Positions 6,228 to 6,756 of a stretch of DNA of 6,756 nt are shown here, in pieces (position 1 is the first letter of the stretch; each line of letters begins with the position of its first letter). The stretch lies in the NCBI GenBank assembly GCA_030636965.1, contig DAOVVW010000047.1:1-6756 (forward strand). The letters run 5' to 3'. The stretch comes from Pseudomonadota bacterium. Lineage in GTDB: Bacteria; BMS3Abin14. Both the position numbers and the translations under genes were made by a program. The notes beneath the pieces are model-generated. The model was not told where the DNA came from. It was given only the letters and a program-made list of their open reading frames with translations, and made no database searches.

Positions 6228-6449
6228 CTATCGCCTGAATAGATTAAAAAGCACAGTGAGCAGCACGCTGAGGACAATGGATGTGGCGAGGGGAAAATAG
6301 AATGTAAAGTTCTTCTTTCTGACTATGATATCCCCGGGAAGCCTGCCTATCCACGGGATACGGGGAGCGACCAGCATAAGCAAGCCCGCTAGCACAAGAC
6401 AGCCTCCGAATATTATCAGAACCCTGCCGAGTGAGCCGAAAGGACTCAT
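6228..6449 (-). CDS. DUF2905 family small membrane protein
   Basis: The 73-residue protein has two predicted membrane helices (about 9-28 and 52-70) joined by a short conserved loop. The loop carries GRLPGDI (35-41), a basic patch RKK (44-46) and NFTFYFPLATS (47-57), which together I recognise as the DUF2905 family; the length is typical. The molecular function of the family is unknown to me and I assign none. The ATG start overlaps the stop codon of the upstream Mut7-C gene by 4 bases (ATGA, 6446-6449), so the two are probably translationally coupled; GGAG at 6461-6464 is 11 bases upstream. From memory, members are often found near ruvB, queA or Mut7-C genes, which gives no clear functional clue. 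Confidence 0.85.
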   Translation of the reverse strand: MSPFGSLGRVLIIFGGCLVLAGLLMLVAPRIPWIGRLPGDIIVRKKNFTFYFPLATSIVLSVLLTVLFNLFRR

Positions 6450-6756
6450 TTAACCAATCTCTCCATCATTCTGGCAGCTTCCCTGTTCATTCTGTTCTCG
6501 TGTGTACCCTTCCAGTAAACCCTGGCGCATCCAGAGCACTTCATGAACCGGCTGCGGGTCCTCAGGACGTGGGGGGGGATCTTTTCCTTTACGCTTTCGC
6601 CGGGTACTTCAATCAAATCACCGTTACACACAGAGCATCGGCTCAGTAGACTGTATCCGGCACCCGACTCTGATAGTGTCCGGGCTATTGAAAGAAATTC
6701 TTCCCAATATCCATCCCCCTTCACCAGCCAGGCAGAAATACCCCTGCTGTCCACCA
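6446..6756 (-). CDS. Mut7-C RNase domain protein, C-terminal part (5' end outside window)
   Basis: About 103 residues of the C-terminal part are present, and the frame runs off the window edge. A zinc-ribbon-like module has two CxxC pairs (CSVC and CSGC, 33 residues apart). IPPHVL follows the first pair, and the second leads into CARVYWKGTHENRM. This combination is characteristic of the Mut7-C family (COG1656 type), which joins a PIN-like predicted nuclease domain to a C-terminal zinc ribbon. The preceding segment (SAWLVKGDGYWEEFLSIARTL) fits the last strand and helix of the PIN-like part. The acidic catalytic residues would lie upstream, outside the window, so activity cannot be judged. A GTG at 6752-6754 is an in-frame internal codon, unlikely to be the true start because the nuclease core would be missing. 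The stop overlaps the DUF2905 start by 4 bases. Confidence 0.85.
   Translation of the reverse strand, partial: VDSRGISAWLVKGDGYWEEFLSIARTLSESGAGYSLLSRCSVCNGDLIEVPGESVKEKIPPHVLRTRSRFMKCSGCARVYWKGTHENRMNREAARMMERLVK

Overview
The window looks like chromosomal DNA of a Gram-negative (diderm) bacterium. All six supported genes lie on the minus strand, so transcription runs from high to low coordinates. Gene content and order (lysS, a lolC/lolE-type gene, lolD, bamA) resemble the arrangement I remember from Desulfobacterota (former Deltaproteobacteria, for example Geobacter relatives). The neighbouring pair of a DUF2905 membrane protein and a Mut7-C RNase-domain protein fits the same group. This placement rests on gene order and protein motifs, not on a database search, and is moderately confident.

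Layout in transcription order. (1) 6756-6446: 3' part of a Mut7-C RNase/zinc-ribbon protein gene, cut by the window edge, overlapping by 4 bases (ATGA) a small gene for a two-helix DUF2905 membrane protein (6449-6228). (2) 6227-5767: a 461-base spacer with no convincing gene. It holds two different short tandem heptad repeats, small inverted repeats, an AT-rich stretch and candidate promoters for the next operon. (3) 5766-97: a tightly packed four-gene unit: lysS (class II lysyl-tRNA synthetase), a single LolC/LolE-family permease gene, lolD (its ATPase) and bamA. The junctions are an 8-base gap, an 8-base overlap and a 6-base gap, which argues for one transcript with translational coupling. 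(4) 96-1: three consecutive hairpin-forming inverted repeats directly after bamA, with no gene visible before the window ends.

How the genes work together: LolC/E plus LolD form the inner-membrane ABC machine that releases lipoproteins for transport to the outer membrane. BamA is the outer-membrane beta-barrel insertase, which in other bacteria works with lipoprotein partners delivered by the Lol pathway. The operon therefore joins two dependent steps of outer-membrane biogenesis, with a translation gene (lysS) at its head. Both the lolC/E-type gene and bamA start with TTG. The coding part is orthodox; the least explained DNA is the heptad-repeat spacer and the hairpin cluster after bamA. I see no evidence of a new multi-gene system here.
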